Shown here in pieces: positions 41,597 to 50,988 of a stretch of DNA of 64,000 bases. The stretch is taken from NCBI GenBank assembly GCA_963712835.1, contig CAVQJJ010000008.1:1-64000 (forward strand), in the 5' to 3' direction. Under the pieces are notes generated by a model, which was given only the letters and a program-made list of their open reading frames with translations, was not told where the DNA came from and made no database searches. Position 1 is the first letter of the stretch; every line of letters starts with the position of its first letter. The position numbers and the translations under genes are program-made. The DNA comes from DATARH01 sp963712835. GTDB taxonomy: Bacteria; Pseudomonadota; Alphaproteobacteria; ATCC43930; CGMCC-115725.

Positions 41597-42006
41597 CGGC
41601 ATCCCGCTACCATTCCGGGGCTGGCGAAGCCAGAACCCGGCACCCATGAACACGGGCCATGCCAAGCCGGGCGAGGTCCGTGTTCATGGGTTCCCGCTTG
41701 CGCGGGAATGACAAACCAGGTGAACCCGTTCGCGCGGCGCCGGCTCGCCGCGCGTGGTCAAAGTTCATATTCACCGCCTACTTCACGGTTTGTCGGGTGG
41801 CTTTTGAGCGGCGCACAGGTGAGTGGAAATTTCGGGGCTATTGTTATGATTGTTGTGCCCCGCTAGCACGCGTTTTTGTTGCCCTTGCTGCGCAGATCGC
41901 TCCGCGTTCCCGTCCAAGCTCCGGTTTCGGACTTACAATCAACGAGCCTGGGATGTGGGATAGCAATACGATATTGTCAATACCTCAATCGCAATTTAGT
42001 GCGATT
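41597..42006. other. 410-base spacer with palindromic repeats
   Basis: No gene seen. The first 115 bases are palindromic: ACCCATGAACACGG (41642-41655) pairs perfectly with 41678-41691, followed by TTCCCGC-TTGC-GCGGGAA style pairing at 41691-41709. The rest is lower in GC and without a convincing frame; it lies between the ends of two convergent genes, so no promoter is required. Confidence 0.65.
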
Positions 42007-43488
42007 TCAATCCCAGGACATTTCCCCCGCGGCGTTGCGGCCGGAAATCCGGCCGAACGCGAGGCACTCGCCGATATTGCCGGTGCCCTGGTAAAGGTAG
42101 CTGTAGATCGAGCCGAGTTCTCCGGCGCTGTAGAGGCGCGGGATCGGCGAACCGTCCGGCCGCACGATCTGGCCCTTTTCGTTGCGGCGCGGGCCGCCTT
42201 GGGTGTTGAGCATCGAGGGCGACAGCTCGATCGCGTAGAACGGCCCTTCGACGATTGGCGCGAGCATCAGCTTGCGGCCGAATTCGGCGTCGCGCCCGGC
42301 CTCGCACTGTCGATTCCACCGCGCCACCGTCTCTGCCAGCGCCGCCGGATCGAGCCCGACGAGATCGGCCAGCGCCTCGATGCTGTCGGCGCGTTTGACC
42401 CAGCCTTTCGCCAGCTCGGCGCAATTATCCTCGCTCCACTTGTAGCGCTCGACGATCTGCGTCCAGCCGTGGCTCGGGTGCCCATCATAAAGCGGGCCGG
42501 CGGAGAACAGCCGATGGTCGAAGACCATGTGCATCGGGCACGGCACCGCGAGCGGCATCCACCGTCCGTTGACCGGGATTTTGCCATGCCGGGTCTTGTA
42601 TTTCTCGTCGCAGAAGCGGCGCGCGTCGGGACCCACGACGATCATCCCGCCAGGCTGTTCCTTGCTGTAGTGCAGCGCCTGCATCGAAAAGCTGGTGCGT
42701 ACTTCCGGCACCTTCAGCGCCATCGAGGGGCCGGCGTAATTGTTCATGTGCCAGAGATCGGCACCCACCGACATCGCCATGGTGATGCCGTCGCCCTCGT
42801 TGTACGGCGAGCCGGAGGTGTAACAATAGGGGATGCCAGGCAGGTAATTGCGGATCATCTCCTGGTTGTTCTCGAACCCGCCGCAGGTCAGCACCACCCC
42901 GCGCCGCGCCTTGAGCGACACCAACTCGTCACGTCGCCTGGCGCGCACGCCGATGATCTCCCGCGTGTCGGTGCCCTGGATCAGCTCGCGCGCCGGGGTC
43001 TCGTAGAGGATTCGGATCGGCCGCTCGCGCACGAGGCTCTCGAAGCGCTGCCAGGTGTAGGAATAGCCATAGGTCGGGCCGTCGTGAAATTTGTGGACGC
43101 TGCCCGACCCTGGCAGGTCGGGAAATTCGATGCCGACCGGCGGGTGCTGGTGCTCCTGCGGGTCGCCGCCGAGGCTCGCGAGCCAATCATTGTTGCGGCC
43201 CATTTCCTCGGCCCAGACGCGAATCATCGCCTCCGGCACGGTGAATGGCCCGCACAAGGCGGTCAGATAGGCGGCGGCATCCTCGGCCGCTGACGTATTG
43301 AGATAGCCCTGTCCGGCGACGCGGGTGTTGCCGCCGTGCTCGCCCTCCGGCGCCTTTTCGAGGATCACCACCTCGGCGCCGAGATCGTGCGCGGTGACGG
43401 CAGCCGCGACCCCCGCCGCGCCAAAGCCGACGACGACGACATCGGCCTCCACAGCCCAGGGCTGCGGCGCTAAAGGCTCGTGCGGCAT
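42007..43488 (-). CDS. FAD-dependent dehydrogenase (fumarate reductase/3-ketosteroid dehydrogenase-like)
   Basis: A 493-residue flavoprotein with the FAD motif ADVVVVGFGAAGVAAAVTAH at the N terminus, LEKAPEGEHGGNTRVAGQGY, and the C-terminal LYSAGELGSIYSYLYQGTGN followed by GECLAFGRISGRNAA. It belongs to the FAD_binding_2 group that contains fumarate reductase, tricarballylate dehydrogenase and ketosteroid dehydrogenases. Substrate unknown. It is divergent from the amidohydrolase gene, which may share its pathway. Confidence 0.9.
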   Translation of the reverse strand: MPHEPLAPQPWAVEADVVVVGFGAAGVAAAVTAHDLGAEVVILEKAPEGEHGGNTRVAGQGYLNTSAAEDAAAYLTALCGPFTVPEAMIRVWAEEMGRNNDWLASLGGDPQEHQHPPVGIEFPDLPGSGSVHKFHDGPTYGYSYTWQRFESLVRERPIRILYETPARELIQGTDTREIIGVRARRRDELVSLKARRGVVLTCGGFENNQEMIRNYLPGIPYCYTSGSPYNEGDGITMAMSVGADLWHMNNYAGPSMALKVPEVRTSFSMQALHYSKEQPGGMIVVGPDARRFCDEKYKTRHGKIPVNGRWMPLAVPCPMHMVFDHRLFSAGPLYDGHPSHGWTQIVERYKWSEDNCAELAKGWVKRADSIEALADLVGLDPAALAETVARWNRQCEAGRDAEFGRKLMLAPIVEGPFYAIELSPSMLNTQGGPRRNEKGQIVRPDGSPIPRLYSAGELGSIYSYLYQGTGNIGECLAFGRISGRNAAGEMSWD

Positions 43489-43588
43489 TTGTCATCCCAT
43501 CGCGGCAGTTGTCTGCTCCGGTTTGACTTATTTACCCGCGCAGCACCAGACTTCGTTGAACAAGGCCGCGATGCGGGAGAGGAAACCC

Positions 43589-44437
43589 ATGCCGACGCCC
43601 AGGTCGACAATCGACGTTCAGGTGCACGCCTACGAGCGCAACCACCCCGGCCGGCCTTGGGTCGGCACGCTGCACGGACCCGCCGAGGTGACCGGCGACC
43701 AGATGGTCGCGGCAATGGACGAAGTGGGCGTCGACGGCGCGGTGCTGGTGTCGCCGTTCTCGATGTACGGCTACGACCCGAGCTACGCGCTGGAGGTGCA
43801 GAAAAAGCATCCCGGCAAGTTCTGCCTGGTCCGGCCGGTCGACCCGAACGACCCGTCCGTCGCCGAGACGATCGCCGATTGGGCGACAAAACCGGGCACC
43901 GTCGGCGTCCGCATCATGATGCGCGACAATATTTCGACCGATCCGGCCGACCCCGGCATCAACCGCGTGCTGGCCGCCGCCGCGAAATATTCGCTGGCGG
44001 TAAACCTCTTGTGCTGGGGCCGGCTCGAGCAGGCGGGCCAAATGGCGGCGCGCAATCCGACCACGCAGATCGTCGTCGACCATCTCGGGCTGCAGCAGCC
44101 GTTCGAGCCGCCGGCGCCGCCCGATGGCTGGGCCGAACTGCCGAAGGTGCTGGCGCTCGCCCAACACGACAATATCGCGATCAAGATCAGCGGCGCTTGC
44201 ACCTTGGCGCACGAGCCATTTCCCTATCGCGACATTTGGGACCCGCTCGGCCGCATCTTCGACGCGTTCGGCCTGAACCGTTGCATGTGGGGGACCGATT
44301 GGACGCGCGCTGTCGGGCTGCTGACCTACAAACAGGGCGTCGACGCGTTTCGTGTCACCGATCGTCTTAACGACACCGACCGCGCAACGCTGATGGGCGG
44401 TTCTCTCGCGCGCATCTACAACTGGCCGCTAACATAG
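43589..44437 (+). CDS. amidohydrolase 2 family protein
   Basis: A 282-residue TIM-barrel metal hydrolase of the amidohydrolase-2 group: STIDVQVHAYERNHPGRPWV near the start, where the usual HxH appears as QVH, then IVVDHLGLQQPF and MWGTDWTRAVGLLTY with the terminal aspartate. Relatives act as lactonases or decarboxylases of aromatic or dicarboxylic acids. ATG 43589 has GAGAGGA upstream; a start six codons earlier is possible. A strong terminator follows. Confidence 0.88.
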   Translation: MPTPRSTIDVQVHAYERNHPGRPWVGTLHGPAEVTGDQMVAAMDEVGVDGAVLVSPFSMYGYDPSYALEVQKKHPGKFCLVRPVDPNDPSVAETIADWATKPGTVGVRIMMRDNISTDPADPGINRVLAAAAKYSLAVNLLCWGRLEQAGQMAARNPTTQIVVDHLGLQQPFEPPAPPDGWAELPKVLALAQHDNIAIKISGACTLAHEPFPYRDIWDPLGRIFDAFGLNRCMWGTDWTRAVGLLTYKQGVDAFRVTDRLNDTDRATLMGGSLARIYNWPLT

Positions 44438-44454
44438 GGCGAAATGGGCACAGA

Positions 44455-44482
44455 AAACCCGCCGGTGTTGGCCGGCGGGTTT
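44455..44482. terminator. Bidirectional terminator between amidohydrolase and porin genes
   Basis: AAACCCGCCGG (44455-44465), loop TGTTGG, CCGGCGGGTTT (44472-44482): an 11-bp perfect stem with A-run and T-run on its two sides, so it can end transcription from both convergent genes. Confidence 0.85.
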
Positions 44483-44510
44483 CTCGTGCCGCTCGGGTGA
44501 GCGGGGTAGG

Positions 44511-46157
44511 CTAGAAGCGGAACGCGAACTTGCTGATCAGCACGTTCATCGTCGCCGTCTGGTTGTTCAGCACGGTGCGCTGGCCCCAGGTGTATTCGAG
44601 GCCGACATCGACAAACGACACCGGGTTCCAAATCAGGTTGACGTGCGCGTTGATCAACTGCTTGTTGATCGATGCCGCCTGGCCGCCGGTCGCCGCCGCC
44701 ACGCCGGTCCCGGTTGAGTTCACCAGCGAGATCGGGATGCCGTAATGCGCGTTGAAGCCGCCATTGAGGTTGCTGCGCAGATTGCTGGCCCACCAATGCT
44801 GGTAGCCGATCTCCGCGCCCATCTCCTGGGTCGGCTTGAAGCGGATCAGCGCGGCATTGGCCGCCGTCGCCGGCACGTTGAGACCACCGTAGGTGCCGGT
44901 CACCGCCGAGGTCGACGCGGCGCCGTAGTTGGTCGCGATGTCGAAGTTGGTGCTGCTGTTGAGGTACGGGCCGATCGTGTCGCCGATGGTGAAGTGGAAG
45001 ATGATGTCGTCCTTCACCCAGCCCATCCAGCCCGGCTTGATGTCGAAGCCGAGATGACCGCCATAGCCGATGAACTGATGGTCGAAGAAGCGGCCGTCGG
45101 TCACGTCGACGCCGGGGCGCAGCACGCCGGACAGGTCGATATGGCCCCAGGGCTGCGGCAGATACCAGGCCGCGGTCAGGTCGGGCGCGGTCGACTTGGC
45201 GATGTTGAGCGGGGTGTTGCCGCTGGTCAGCAGCGCGGTGGTGCAGGTCGAGGCCGTCGCCGTGCTGACCGAGCCGGTCGCGCCGGTCGGGCAGGTCGTG
45301 GTCAGGACCGGCACGACGCCCGCGTCGGACGCCTCAAGCCCGTTCGGGTTGGCGATGATGGTGTCCGGGGTTTCCGCCGAGACCGAGAACGAAGCGCCCC
45401 ACCAGGCTGGCATCGTGTAGCGGATCTGCGGGATGCGGACGTGGCCCGGTTCGCCGACATTGCCGCCGAAGTCGAGCGTCTCGCCGTTGGCGTCGGGGTC
45501 GGAGAAGTTCGAGGTCGCCTGACCGGCGAGGAACCCGCCCAACGTGCCGTAGGCATAACGCAGGCGGGGCAGTAAATTGTCGGAGACCGAGGTCGGGTCG
45601 CTGCCGCCCGGCGCGAAGGCGGTCGAGCCGGCCCAGTCGAACTCCAACACGGTGCGCGCTTCGCCGAACGGGGTCGGGGTGCGCGTCTCGAAGCCGATCT
45701 TCGATTCCTTCGGTGTCTGCAGGAATACACCGTTGCCGCGGGTCGAGGCGACACTGCCGCGCAGCGAAATCGCCTGCAACGTGCCGTTGTCGCCGACCGT
45801 GGTGCTCTGCGGGCTGCCGTTGACCGCGCTGCCGCCGCCCGACATGTAGTAATCCATGATCTCGGTGATCTGGCCGTAGATCTTGATCGAGGTGTCGGTG
45901 CCGGGGATCAGGATCGAGCGCGGGAAGCTGCCGGCGGTGACCGCCGCGCCCGCCGCCGGGTTCTGGTCGACCGAGAAGACGGCGCCGCCGCTCCCAGGGT
46001 TTTGGCCGACGGCGGCAAGCTGGTCGATCCGCGTATCGAGGAGTTGCTGGTTGATCTGCAGATCGTCGGCGCGGGCGCCGGCAATTCCGGTCAGCATCGC
46101 CAACGCTGCCGTGCTGCCGCTCAGCGCCGCGATGGTGCCGAATTTACCTCTCATCAT
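44511..46157 (-). CDS. outer-membrane porin
   Basis: A 548-residue protein with a signal peptide (MMRGKFGTIAALSGSTAALA, cut after GARA-DD), then a short helical DLQINQQLLDTRIDQLAAVG segment and many amphipathic beta strands ending in FAFRF, the terminal phenylalanine needed for outer-membrane assembly. Strands such as SIKIYGQITEIMDYYMSGGG and RTVLEFDWAG support a beta-barrel. Substrate unknown. GGGGAGGGG precedes ATGATG at 46157. Divergent from a Crp/Fnr gene, which may control it. Confidence 0.9.
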   Translation of the reverse strand: MMRGKFGTIAALSGSTAALAMLTGIAGARADDLQINQQLLDTRIDQLAAVGQNPGSGGAVFSVDQNPAAGAAVTAGSFPRSILIPGTDTSIKIYGQITEIMDYYMSGGGSAVNGSPQSTTVGDNGTLQAISLRGSVASTRGNGVFLQTPKESKIGFETRTPTPFGEARTVLEFDWAGSTAFAPGGSDPTSVSDNLLPRLRYAYGTLGGFLAGQATSNFSDPDANGETLDFGGNVGEPGHVRIPQIRYTMPAWWGASFSVSAETPDTIIANPNGLEASDAGVVPVLTTTCPTGATGSVSTATASTCTTALLTSGNTPLNIAKSTAPDLTAAWYLPQPWGHIDLSGVLRPGVDVTDGRFFDHQFIGYGGHLGFDIKPGWMGWVKDDIIFHFTIGDTIGPYLNSSTNFDIATNYGAASTSAVTGTYGGLNVPATAANAALIRFKPTQEMGAEIGYQHWWASNLRSNLNGGFNAHYGIPISLVNSTGTGVAAATGGQAASINKQLINAHVNLIWNPVSFVDVGLEYTWGQRTVLNNQTATMNVLISKFAFRF

Positions 46158-46581
46158 AAATCCCCTCCCCTCATGCGCATCGCGCCGTGGTCCAATGGGG
46201 AGGAAAATTATCATCGCCATGCGTGGGTTACATATCTACCATGCCTATGCGATATATCATGATTTTATGATAAGAATAAAGGATTACAATATTTTCACAA
46301 AAATAACTGAGATGATTGTCTGCATTGGCGGGATCACGTAATCATAGATCGCGCGAAACACTTCGCGAAGCGACCTCATTATGCTCCGGACTCTGCCTTG
46401 TTATCGCTAAAAAGGCCCGGATTCCCGCAGAAAAACCCTTCTTGTTAAAATTTGCTCAGTAGAGACGGGTTGACACGGCGGGAGCTTTCACAATTATTTC
46501 GTACGACTATGACATAAGGCATCGAACTGCCTGACTGTCACCAAAAAGCAACGGCTAAAGTTTTTTTTGCAGGGGGCTTCA
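46158..46581. other. AT-rich intergenic region between porin and Crp/Fnr genes
   Basis: 424 bases, clearly richer in A+T than the flanks, as expected for a divergent promoter region. It holds a dyad CGCGAA-ACAC-TTCGCG at 46352-46367, a stretch with ATATATCATGATTTTATGAT near 46248, and a good promoter match at 46470-46497. No coding frame is convincing. Confidence 0.7.
46470..46497 (+). promoter_or_regulatory. Candidate sigma-70 promoter for the Crp/Fnr gene
   Basis: TTGACA at 46470-46475 is a perfect -35 box; AATTAT at 46492-46497, 16 bases later, matches four of six -10 positions. It points toward the Crp/Fnr gene, whose ATG is 85 bases downstream. Confidence 0.45.
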
Positions 46582-47376
46582 ATGGAAACGCTGCTGGACG
46601 CGCCGCCGAGCGCGGTGACGCAGCTTCTGCGGAGATTCAAGGACAGCGTCCCGATCACGCCGGACGAATTACCCGTCGTGCGTGAACTCGGCTGGGAAAT
46701 CCGCACGGTGCGCCGCAGACAAGCGATCCTTACCGAAGGCGCCAAGAATCGCGCCGTATATTTTGTGCTCGACGGTTATTTGATCCGCTATCGCATTCTG
46801 CGCGACGGCCAGCGGCAGATCGTCGATCTCGCAATTCCCGGCGATTTCGCCGGGGTGCCCAGCTGTTTCTTTCAGGATTCGCTGTACACGATCAAAGCGC
46901 TGACCAACGCCACGGTTGCGGTCGCGCCCCTCGAACGCCTGGTGGCCTTGTTCGAGACCCAGCCGCGCCTGGCGGCCAAGATTTTCTGGTCGTTCTCGTG
47001 CGATGCCGCGATCCACGCCGAACATCTAATCGTCGTCGGCCGGCGCGCCGCGCACGAGCGCATCGCGCATTTCCTGCTCGAGCTGCTGACCCGTCTACAG
47101 GCTGTCGGCCTTGCCGACGAACACTCGTTTGAGCTGCCGCTCAGCCAGGAGGTGATCGGCGACGCGCTCGGCCTGAGCCTTGCTTATGTCAATCGCGTCC
47201 TGCGCCGGCTCGCCGATGACGGGTTGGTGACTATCAAGGACCAGAAAGTAACGATCAGCGACGTCGACGAACTGGCATTCATGGCCGATTTCGAGCGCGG
47301 CTACCTGAAGCCACTGCCGATTTCCGAGTTCGGCACCGCGAGCTGGAACACGATCGGGGTCGAGAGCCGAATCTAA
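46582..47376 (+). CDS. Crp/Fnr-family transcriptional regulator
   Basis: A 264-residue regulator with an N-terminal cyclic-nucleotide-binding-type barrel (AVYFVLDGYLIRYRILRDGQ, IVDLAIPGDFAGVPSCFFQD) and a C-terminal winged helix LPLSQEVIGDALGLSLAYVN followed by RVLRRLADDGL. The cysteine cluster of true Fnr is missing, so it is not an oxygen sensor of that kind. AGGGGG precedes ATG 46582. Divergent from the porin gene, a natural candidate target. Confidence 0.92.
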   Translation: METLLDAPPSAVTQLLRRFKDSVPITPDELPVVRELGWEIRTVRRRQAILTEGAKNRAVYFVLDGYLIRYRILRDGQRQIVDLAIPGDFAGVPSCFFQDSLYTIKALTNATVAVAPLERLVALFETQPRLAAKIFWSFSCDAAIHAEHLIVVGRRAAHERIAHFLLELLTRLQAVGLADEHSFELPLSQEVIGDALGLSLAYVNRVLRRLADDGLVTIKDQKVTISDVDELAFMADFERGYLKPLPISEFGTASWNTIGVESRI

Positions 47377-47403
47377 CCGAGAGCTTGGACAGCGCCCCGC
47401 GGC

Positions 47404-49305
47404 TCAGAGCTCGATCTGCCGGCTCAGTTCGACGAAGTTCTGCGGCGGCAGGTCGAAGATGTCCACCGCGCGCACGGCGTTGCGATACATGAACGAGAAA
47501 ATCGGCACCTGCCAGCGCGACAAATGCCGATTCTTCCGATCGCGGATCACCCGGTCGCGCGTGCTGAAATAGACCGCCTTCGAAAGGTCGATGGCGCAGC
47601 CCTGAACCTTGGCGTCGCGCAACGCCGCGGGCAGGTTGGGCACCTCGACGAAGCCGTAACGCACCGTGATGCGCCAGAAGCCGGCAAACAGCTCGTCGAT
47701 CTCCAGCCGTTGATCCGGCGAAACCCGTGGCGTCTCCTGGAACGACAGGGTCAGCGCGATCAGCAATTCGGGCAGGGCGCCGAACTGCTCGACTTGCTGG
47801 ACGATTTGGGAGGGGACGACCCGATCGGCCATCCGGCTCAGGAAGACCGCCGTGCCCGGGACCCGCGCGATCTTGCGGCGGCGCAGCCAGGCCCGGAAGC
47901 GTCCCGGCGTCATGCCCTCATCTGCCTGTTTGCGTTGCACCGCCGAAATCCCGGCATGCCAGGTCGTCATCGCGATAAAGACGATCGTGCCGAACGTCAG
48001 CGGCACCCAACCGCCATCGGCGATCTTCAGCAGGTTTGCGGAGAAGAACGCGAAGTCGACGACGAGGAATATGCCGCTCACCGCGCCGGCGCTCCAGACG
48101 GGCCATTGCCAACGCTCGCGCATCAGATTGTAGAGCAGCGCCGTCGTTAGCATCATCGTCAGCGACACGGCGGTACCGTAGGCTCCGGCGAGCCGCTCGG
48201 AGCTGCCGAAGCTCACGGTCAGCGCCACCGTCATCACCATCATCAGCCAGTTGATGGCCGGCACGTAGATTTGGCCGTACTCGGTATCCGAGGTCTGGCA
48301 AATCTTGAACCCGGGGAACCATCCGAGTTGCATCGCCTGCCGGGTAAGCGAGAACGAGCCGGTGATGATCGCCTGGCTGGCGATGATCGTCGCCGCGGTC
48401 GCCAGCGCCACGAGCGGGTAGAGCGCCCAATTGGGAGCCAGGCGGAAGAAAGGGCTGCCCTGACCGGGCTCGGCGATCAGCAGTGCGATCTGGCCGGCGT
48501 AGTTAAGCAGCAACGCCGGAAGGACGAGGCCGTACCAGGTCAGGCGAATCGGGTTGCGGCCGACATGGCCCATATCGGCGTAGAGCGCCTCGCCGCCGGT
48601 CAACGCCAGGAATACACCGCCAAGAATTGCGAAGCCCTGCCACCCATGGCGCGCGAGGAACACGACGCCATAGGCCGGATCGACTGCCCACAACACGCCC
48701 GGATGGCGGACGATGCCGGTTATCCCGAGGATGCCGATGACGATAAACCAGATCAGCATCACTGGCCCGAAAACACCGCCGATTCGCGCTGTCCCGCGGT
48801 TCTGCACGGCGAAGAGGATGACGAGAATCGCGACGCCGAGCGGCATGACGTACGGCTTCAGCGCATCGCTCGCGACATTGACGCCCTCGAGCGCGCTCAA
48901 TACCGAAATCGCCGGCGTGATGACGCCGTCGCCATAGATCAGCGCCGCGCCGAACAATCCCATCATCACCAGCGCCGGCACGCGCCCGTAGCCGCGCCCG
49001 GCGACCAGCGACATCAGGGCGAGGATGCCGCCCTCGCCGTGGTTGTCGGCCCGCATCACGAACTGGCAGTACTTGATCGATACCGTGATGACGAGCGCCC
49101 AGAAGAGCAGCGACAAGGTGCCGAGACCGATCTCGGGCGAGAACTGGCCGCCGACCCCCTCGATGATCGCCGAGGTCGTATAAAGCGGGCTGGTGCCGAG
49201 ATCGCCGTAGACGATGCCGAGCGCCGCCAATGAGGCGGCCGCCGTGATCGGCTTTGCGATCGCCGGCACGGGGCGCTGCTCGTGAGTGATCGCAATGTCC
49301 GACAT
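47404..49305 (-). CDS. kup: Kup potassium uptake transporter
   Basis: A 633-residue KUP-family K+/H+ symporter with about twelve membrane segments and a cytoplasmic C-terminal domain. Diagnostic text: LAALGIVYGDLGTSPLYTTS at the N terminus, YGDGVITPAISVLSALEGVN, TGGEALYADMGHVGRNPIRL and GTAVFLSRMADRVVPSQIVQ. It imports potassium at the inner membrane. Its stop converges on the Crp/Fnr gene with 27 bases between. Length is typical of the family. Confidence 0.96.
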   Translation of the reverse strand: MSDIAITHEQRPVPAIAKPITAAASLAALGIVYGDLGTSPLYTTSAIIEGVGGQFSPEIGLGTLSLLFWALVITVSIKYCQFVMRADNHGEGGILALMSLVAGRGYGRVPALVMMGLFGAALIYGDGVITPAISVLSALEGVNVASDALKPYVMPLGVAILVILFAVQNRGTARIGGVFGPVMLIWFIVIGILGITGIVRHPGVLWAVDPAYGVVFLARHGWQGFAILGGVFLALTGGEALYADMGHVGRNPIRLTWYGLVLPALLLNYAGQIALLIAEPGQGSPFFRLAPNWALYPLVALATAATIIASQAIITGSFSLTRQAMQLGWFPGFKICQTSDTEYGQIYVPAINWLMMVMTVALTVSFGSSERLAGAYGTAVSLTMMLTTALLYNLMRERWQWPVWSAGAVSGIFLVVDFAFFSANLLKIADGGWVPLTFGTIVFIAMTTWHAGISAVQRKQADEGMTPGRFRAWLRRRKIARVPGTAVFLSRMADRVVPSQIVQQVEQFGALPELLIALTLSFQETPRVSPDQRLEIDELFAGFWRITVRYGFVEVPNLPAALRDAKVQGCAIDLSKAVYFSTRDRVIRDRKNRHLSRWQVPIFSFMYRNAVRAVDIFDLPPQNFVELSRQIEL

Positions 49306-49475
49306 CGGCCCTCTTGACCCGTGCGCCGCTACGACAGGTTGACGAGATCATAACGCAGTTGCTGTTGCGTCATGGTGTGCTCCCACCGCCAACGCACGAT
49401 GGTTGCGCGCGGTTCGCGCTTGCTGGCATTTTTCGCCGAGGTTTCCCGGAGAGCGCCGGGCAAGGACGGAAGCGA

Positions 49476-50246
49476 ATGATCATGGGCGTGTCCGCCGCGC
49501 TGCCGCTGCGCGCCGTCCGGCGGATCGCGAAGACTTTTGGCCCTGCGGCCGCGCTCGTCGTGAGTTTCGTATCGCCGGTCGACGCCCGTGTCGCGGCTAC
49601 CGTCTCCACCCTCATCACCATTCCGCCAGCGAAACTGCCGCCGCCTTCGGCAGCCGCCCCCGCGGCTTCCGCCCAGGCGGCGAGCGAGCTGTCGCCGAGC
49701 GAACTCCAAATTCTGCGCGACCCGCAGGGCACCGGTCTGGCGATGTATGGCACACTGACCGGCAAGATCAATTCGGCGGCCGGCGCGTTGCTCGCCGTGC
49801 TCGCGCATTCGCCACCTTTCGACCCGGCGGCGGTCGCGCAGCTGTTGCTCGCCGACGAGGACGACCGGCGCGCTCAGGCGCTGTTTACCGCGATGGCGGG
49901 AGGTGCGCCGGTGATCGGCGTCGCCGTCGCCGCCCTCGCCGACCCAGGCGGCGACGTCGCTATCTTCTACGACGCCGCCGACACCTTCCCCGCTTCGTTT
50001 GTTCGGCTGCAGCAGGCGCTCGCACCGAGCGATACGGTCGAGATCGGCGTGTCGGACAACAGCGTCTACGAAGCCGACACCGCGGCAGAAAACAACGCGG
50101 ACGCGAACTGGGAGGAGGCCATTACCGTCGTCGCCAGGAGCGGCGAGGCGCCGATCGATCGCGAACTCGCCCACCGGATGGCCGACAGACTGGCAAGCGA
50201 CACCGGTCAACGGTGGCGTGTCATCTCGCCCGCCACGTTGCGTTAG
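49476..50246 (+). CDS. secreted protein of unknown function
   Basis: A 256-residue protein with a signal-like N terminus: LRAVRRIAKTFGPAAALVVS then FVSPVDARVA. A proline/alanine-rich linker (PPAKLPPPSAAAPAASAQAA) follows, then a helical-looking domain with SAAGALLAVLAHSPPFDPAA and a C-terminal VVARSGEAPIDRELAHRMAD. No family recognised. ATG 49476 is chosen for the signal peptide; ATG 49482 is equally possible. Converges with the next gene. Confidence 0.65.
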   Translation: MIMGVSAALPLRAVRRIAKTFGPAAALVVSFVSPVDARVAATVSTLITIPPAKLPPPSAAAPAASAQAASELSPSELQILRDPQGTGLAMYGTLTGKINSAAGALLAVLAHSPPFDPAAVAQLLLADEDDRRAQALFTAMAGGAPVIGVAVAALADPGGDVAIFYDAADTFPASFVRLQQALAPSDTVEIGVSDNSVYEADTAAENNADANWEEAITVVARSGEAPIDRELAHRMADRLASDTGQRWRVISPATLR

Positions 50247-50250
50247 GCCG

Positions 50251-50589
50251 CTACTTCACCTTGTTTTTCGCGAGAAACGAATCCAGCAGCGCGCTGGTGG
50301 CGCGCGCCAGCAAATCGAGTGGGTGCGTCGCGCAGTAATTGTCGATCCAGGAAAACAGCGCGTCGGGATCGGCCCCTTGGGTAACGTCGGACGACGAGGT
50401 CAGGAAATTGGCATTGACGCTGGTGACATAGCCGAGCACCCAGCTTTGCACCACCGCGCTGTCCGGCAGCGCCTGGCTGCGCACCTGCAACCAGCTGCCG
50501 CAAGGTCTGCTGCCGGCGCCGAGAATTACGTATTCGCCCCCGGCACGCGCCGGAGCGGCGCTCAACAGGCTCAGCACCAGGACCGCCAT
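50251..50589 (-). CDS. small exported protein of unknown function
   Basis: A 112-residue protein with a short signal peptide (MAVLVLSLLSAAPARA-GG). The mature part has two cysteines (RPCGSWLQVR and IDNYCATHPLDLLARATSAL) that may form a disulfide, and SWVLGYVTSVNANFLT. This resembles small periplasmic proteins of the Rap1a/HdeA-like kind, but I cannot assign it. A TTG at 50643 would add 18 residues with extra basic charge; no good ribosome site favours it. Confidence 0.6.
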   Translation of the reverse strand: MAVLVLSLLSAAPARAGGEYVILGAGSRPCGSWLQVRSQALPDSAVVQSWVLGYVTSVNANFLTSSSDVTQGADPDALFSWIDNYCATHPLDLLARATSALLDSFLAKNKVK

Positions 50590-50685
50590 CCGCCAGCCGG
50601 CGGGACCGGCCGAAGACGTGTTCCGCCTTAATTGCCGTCGCAAGAAGCGGGGTTCAAGCTATTGTTTTATTTAAAACTCTTTCCA

Positions 50686-50853
50686 TCACTGTCGTTCGAG
50701 CTGGAAGATCTCATCCTTAATGCGGAGTTTCTGGCGCTTCAGATCGTAGATCGCCCCTTGGTCGGGTAGCGGACGATGGATTTCCTCATCGATGGCGCGG
50801 TCGAGCGATGCGTGCTTTTCTTTGAGCGCCTCGATGCGATCTTGCTGCGACAT
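50686..50853 (-). CDS. DUF465 (YdcH-like) small protein
   Basis: A 55-residue, almost entirely helical protein: DRIEALKEKHASLDRAIDEE followed by IYDLKRQKLRIKDEIFQLER, the DUF465/YdcH pattern. GGAGG lies seven bases before the ATG. Function unknown; probably a small coiled coil. A second family member lies at 52184. Confidence 0.88.
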   Translation of the reverse strand: MSQQDRIEALKEKHASLDRAIDEEIHRPLPDQGAIYDLKRQKLRIKDEIFQLERQ

Positions 50854-50988
50854 GCAGTTGCCTCCTGTCGAACACTCGCGGCCGCGATGGTAGCGCCGGA
50901 GCGAGATTTGGGCCAGCGCTTGCACGGGTCGCTGTCGACATATGTGATGCGCCGCTGAAAAAATGAATGGTCGGGCGAAGGGATAGGG

